Source: Burkholderiales bacterium (GTDB lineage: Bacteria > Pseudomonadota > Gammaproteobacteria > Burkholderiales > SG8-41). From it: a stretch of DNA of 24,117 nucleotides. Under the pieces are notes generated by a model, which was given only the letters and a program-made list of their open reading frames with translations, made no database searches and had not been told where the DNA came from. The DNA is taken from the NCBI GenBank assembly GCA_019746155.1, contig JAIESJ010000045.1:1-24117 (forward strand), given 5' to 3'. Shown here piece after piece: positions 21,618-24,117 of this stretch; position 1 is the stretch's first letter, and every line of letters starts with the position of its first letter. The translations under genes were made by a program, and so were the position numbers.

Positions 21618-23321
21618 TTAGCCATACCGCCCCGTCAGATCGACAGTGCGCGAGACTTCGGCAAGACTGGTGACGCCGTCGTGCACGCGCTGCAGACCCT
21701 CGTCGGCGAGCGGCCGGAAGCCTTTGGCCATCGCCGCGGCGCGCAATTCCCTGGCGGTGGCGCGGCGCGCCAGCAGCTCATCGAGGTCGGCGTCCATCAC
21801 CAGCAGTTCCATGATCGCGGTGCGTCCCTTGTAGCCTTTGTTGTCGCAGTGCTTGCAGCCGGCCGCCCGGTAGAGATAGGACACCGAACCCGCGCTGCGG
21901 CCGAGCAGCATGCGTTCTTCCGGAGTCGGCGTATAGGCCTCCTTGCAATGCGGACACAGCACGCGCACCAGGCGCTGGGCGACGACGCCGATGATATTAC
22001 CGGCCATGATGTCGGGCTGTATGCCGATGTCCAGCAGCCGCGGGAAGGCGCCGAGCGCCGAATTGGTGTGCAGGGTCGTGAACACCTGGTGACCGGTCAT
22101 CGCCGCCCGGAACGCCATCTCCGCGGTATCCCTGTCGCGTACTTCGCCGACCAGGATGATGTCCGGGTCCTGGCGCATGATCGAGCGGATGCCGTTGGCG
22201 AAATCCATGCGCGCCACCTCGTTCACTGAAGTCTGGCGCATCAGCGTGAGCGGGTATTCGACCGGGTCTTCCAGCGTCATGATGTTGACGGTCTCGTCGT
22301 TCACCTGCGCCAGCAGCGAATAGAGCGTCGTCGTCTTGCCGCTGCCGGTGGGTCCGGTCACGATCAGGATGCCTTCGGGCCGGGCCAGCATCAGGTTCAG
22401 CTTGGCCAGCGTCGGCCCGGGCAGATTCATGCGGTCGAGCCTGATGATCGATTTTTCGCGGTCGAGCACGCGCAGCACGATGTTTTCACCGTGGATCGTG
22501 GGCTGGGTCGAGACGCGGAAATCGACCGGCCGGCCGTTGAGCGTCAACGACAGCCGGCCGTCCTGCGGCGCGCGCGTCTCGGCGATGTTCATGTCGCTCA
22601 CTACCTTGAGCCGCACCGTGATGCCGGGCAGGTAGGTCTTGTGCAGGCTCCTCACGGTTTCGAGCACGCCGTCGATGCGGTAGCGGATGCGCAGAAAGGC
22701 GTATTCCGGTTCGAAATGGATGTCGGATGCGCCGCGCTTCACGGCGTCGACCAGCAGCGCGTTGACCAGCCGCACCATTGGCTGCGTGTACTCGTCGCCG
22801 CCCGCAGGCAGACTCTCGTAATCGATCTCGCCGGTTTCGATTTCCTTGAGGATGCCGTCGACCGACAGCTCGTAGCCGTAGAACTGGTCGATATAATCCT
22901 CGAGCTGGGCCTCGGCGGCGAGCTGGGTTTTGATTTCGATCTGCGTGCCGAGCGCGGCGCGCAGCTGGTCCATGGCCACCACGTTGAAGATCTCGGTGGT
23001 CGCGACAGTCAGCGATTGGTGCGTGGGGTCGTAGGCGATCGGCAGCACGCGATTGCGGCGCGCGAACTCCTGCGGCACCAGTTTCAGCGCTTCGGCATCG
23101 GCCACGACCTGGGAGAGATCGATCGACTCCTGGCCGATGGTGCGCGCCATGATATCGCGGATCGCGGTCTCGGTGACGAAACCGAGCCGCACCAGCAGCC
23201 GCCCGATCGGGATATTGTTGTGGCGCTGTTCGGCGAGCGCGATGGCCAGCTGATCGGTGGAGATCAGCCCTTGTTGTATCAGCAGCTCACCGAGCCGGAG
23301 TTTTTTGCGATGTTCGGCCAT
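21618..23321 (-). CDS. mshE: MshE-type pilus extension ATPase with c-di-GMP-binding MshEN domain
   Basis: The 567-residue protein is a GspE/PilB-family AAA+ ATPase. Residues 9-61 hold two 24-residue MshEN motifs (RLGELLIQQG... and PIGRLLVRLG...) separated by exactly five residues (RHNNI), the pattern shown to bind cyclic di-GMP in MshE. The core has Walker A GPTGSGKT near 323, the Asp box region, Walker B DPDIILVGEVRD, and a tetracysteine metal site (CPHC near 455, CKHC near 488). It powers MSHA-like pilus extension at the inner membrane. ATG 23321 is chosen because the MshEN domain begins there and the upstream frame overlaps the TPR gene. The second motif begins P-I-G rather than R-L-G, a minor deviation. 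Confidence 0.93.
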   Translation of the reverse strand: MAEHRKKLRLGELLIQQGLISTDQLAIALAEQRHNNIPIGRLLVRLGFVTETAIRDIMARTIGQESIDLSQVVADAEALKLVPQEFARRNRVLPIAYDPTHQSLTVATTEIFNVVAMDQLRAALGTQIEIKTQLAAEAQLEDYIDQFYGYELSVDGILKEIETGEIDYESLPAGGDEYTQPMVRLVNALLVDAVKRGASDIHFEPEYAFLRIRYRIDGVLETVRSLHKTYLPGITVRLKVVSDMNIAETRAPQDGRLSLTLNGRPVDFRVSTQPTIHGENIVLRVLDREKSIIRLDRMNLPGPTLAKLNLMLARPEGILIVTGPTGSGKTTTLYSLLAQVNDETVNIMTLEDPVEYPLTLMRQTSVNEVARMDFANGIRSIMRQDPDIILVGEVRDRDTAEMAFRAAMTGHQVFTTLHTNSALGAFPRLLDIGIQPDIMAGNIIGVVAQRLVRVLCPHCKEAYTPTPEERMLLGRSAGSVSYLYRAAGCKHCDNKGYKGRTAIMELLVMDADLDELLARRATARELRAAAMAKGFRPLADEGLQRVHDGVTSLAEVSRTVDLTGRYG

Positions 23322-23337
23322 GCTTCGCCCCGGCTTG

Positions 23338-24117
23338 TTATTCCACCCGTGAAGCGAGCCTGGTAATCCGCTCCTGGGCCTGCGGCAGGCTGAAATGGGC
23401 GCGGCCCCTGGTCGAGGCGAGCTGTACCGCGCGGCGGTAGAGGTCGAGCGCGAGCCGGGGTTGGCCCAGATGTTCAAGCCCGACCGCAAGGTTGTAGGCG
23501 TAATCCGGATTGGTGGGCTCCAGGTGATAGGCCTGGAAATAAGCCTGCTGTGCCTGCGCCCACAGCGACTGGTCGGCATAAAGATTACCGAGCGTGAAAT
23601 ACAGGAACGGCGCAGGTTCGCGCGCGATCAGCTGTTTGAGGCGCGTCTCCGCCGCGAGCGGGTCGGCGCGGCCGAGGATCGCGATCAGTCCGGATTGCGC
23701 CAGCGCATGGCGCGGGTCGAGCTCGAGTATGCGCAGGTAATGCCGGGTGGCCTCGTCGGTGTTGCCTTCCTGCGCGGCGATGGCGGCGAGGCCGAGCAGC
23801 GCATCGATGTTCTTCGGCTCGGCGCGCAGCAGCTGGTCATAGAGGCGTTGCGCCTGGTCGAAGTGATTGGCTTCGAGCGCGGCGTAGGCTGCGGCGAGCA
23901 GGGGTGGCACGGTCGCAGCAGCGCCGCCGCCGCGGCTCACGACGATGGCGTTGCGCGGCGCCTGCGGAGGCGGGCTCGGGACGGCAGCGGCGACGGCGGC
24001 AGCGGGTTCAGGCCGCGGTGCCGCTGTGGCGCCTGGCTGCTGCGGTGGGGGTTCAGGAGCGGACTGGATGAGCGGCGCCGTGGCAAGCGGTTGCGGTGCG
24101 GCGGGTGCGGGCGCCGC
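23338..24117 (-). CDS. MshN-like TPR protein, partial (N-terminus beyond the window)
   Basis: The last 259 residues are visible; the frame stays open to the window edge, so the start is missing. The visible N-terminal 70 or so residues are a Pro/Ala-rich linker. About five tetratricopeptide repeats follow (for example AYAALEANHFDQAQRLYDQLLRAEP split by helix turns, and ALDLYRRAVQLA at the end). MshN has the same plan: membrane helix, proline-rich linker, TPR domain. Its stop lies 16 nt upstream of mshE. It probably acts in the periplasm in pilus assembly or secretin handling. The GTG at 23940 is internal to the open frame and not the likely start. Confidence 0.8.
   Translation of the reverse strand, partial: AAPAPAAPQPLATAPLIQSAPEPPPQQPGATAAPRPEPAAAVAAAVPSPPPQAPRNAIVVSRGGGAAATVPPLLAAAYAALEANHFDQAQRLYDQLLRAEPKNIDALLGLAAIAAQEGNTDEATRHYLRILELDPRHALAQSGLIAILGRADPLAAETRLKQLIAREPAPFLYFTLGNLYADQSLWAQAQQAYFQAYHLEPTNPDYAYNLAVGLEHLGQPRLALDLYRRAVQLASTRGRAHFSLPQAQERITRLASRVE

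Noticed and set aside
23338..23940. TPR gene starting at GTG 23940
   Set aside because: The reading frame stays open upstream to the window edge with a Pro/Ala-rich linker typical of MshN, so the true start lies outside.

Overview
The window looks like chromosomal DNA of a GC-rich betaproteobacterium. This is inferred from gene content: a Bug/TTT-type periplasmic receptor, an MSHA-type pilus locus, a PrsK-like histidine kinase and a sigma-54 pilin promoter. No rRNA or other phylogenetic marker is present, so no genus is named.

Left part (1-11000, all + strand): an apparent catabolic and respiratory gene cluster. In order it holds a UxaA-family dehydratase/sulfo-lyase large subunit broken by a frameshift, a ThDP-dependent enzyme, an SdhB/FrdB-type iron-sulfur protein, two small haem-type membrane anchors, a TauE/SafE exporter, a Bug-type receptor, a two-subunit class I fumarase/L-tartrate dehydratase-like enzyme, an SdhA/FrdA-type flavoprotein and a malate/L-lactate/sulfolactate dehydrogenase-family enzyme. 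The succinate dehydrogenase/fumarate reductase-like complex is split: B-C-D lie about 4 kb ahead of A, with transport and dehydratase genes between. The set fits uptake of an unknown hydroxy-dicarboxylate or organosulfonate, its dehydration or desulfonation, and reduction or oxidation at the quinone pool. The substrate cannot be read from sequence.

Middle part (11000-15600): a type IV pilin-like gene on the - strand with a textbook sigma-54 promoter and an upstream IHF-type site. Next come a TPR-like membrane-anchored protein of unknown function and an ABC-2-type permease without a visible ATPase, separated by a perfect 14-bp hairpin. A divergent PrsK-like membrane histidine kinase follows on the + strand.

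Right part (15600-24117, all - strand): an MSHA-type pilus biogenesis operon. It is transcribed from the window's right edge as a TPR protein (MshN-like, partial), MshE ATPase with a c-di-GMP-binding MshEN motif pair, MshG, MshI-like, MshJ-like and MshK-like proteins, then two related pseudopilin-like proteins with Asp/Asn-rich 'LPCPD' loops. Several junctions overlap by 4 bp (ATGA).

The most unusual feature is in the spacers. Many intergenic stretches are built of short periodic units (7, 9 or 12 nt), often arranged as inverted arms around a short centre: 1-28, 3526-3597, 7195-7286, 7911-8027, 9802-9970, 13698-13788 and 21533-21610. Unit sequence differs between sites, but the architecture recurs.
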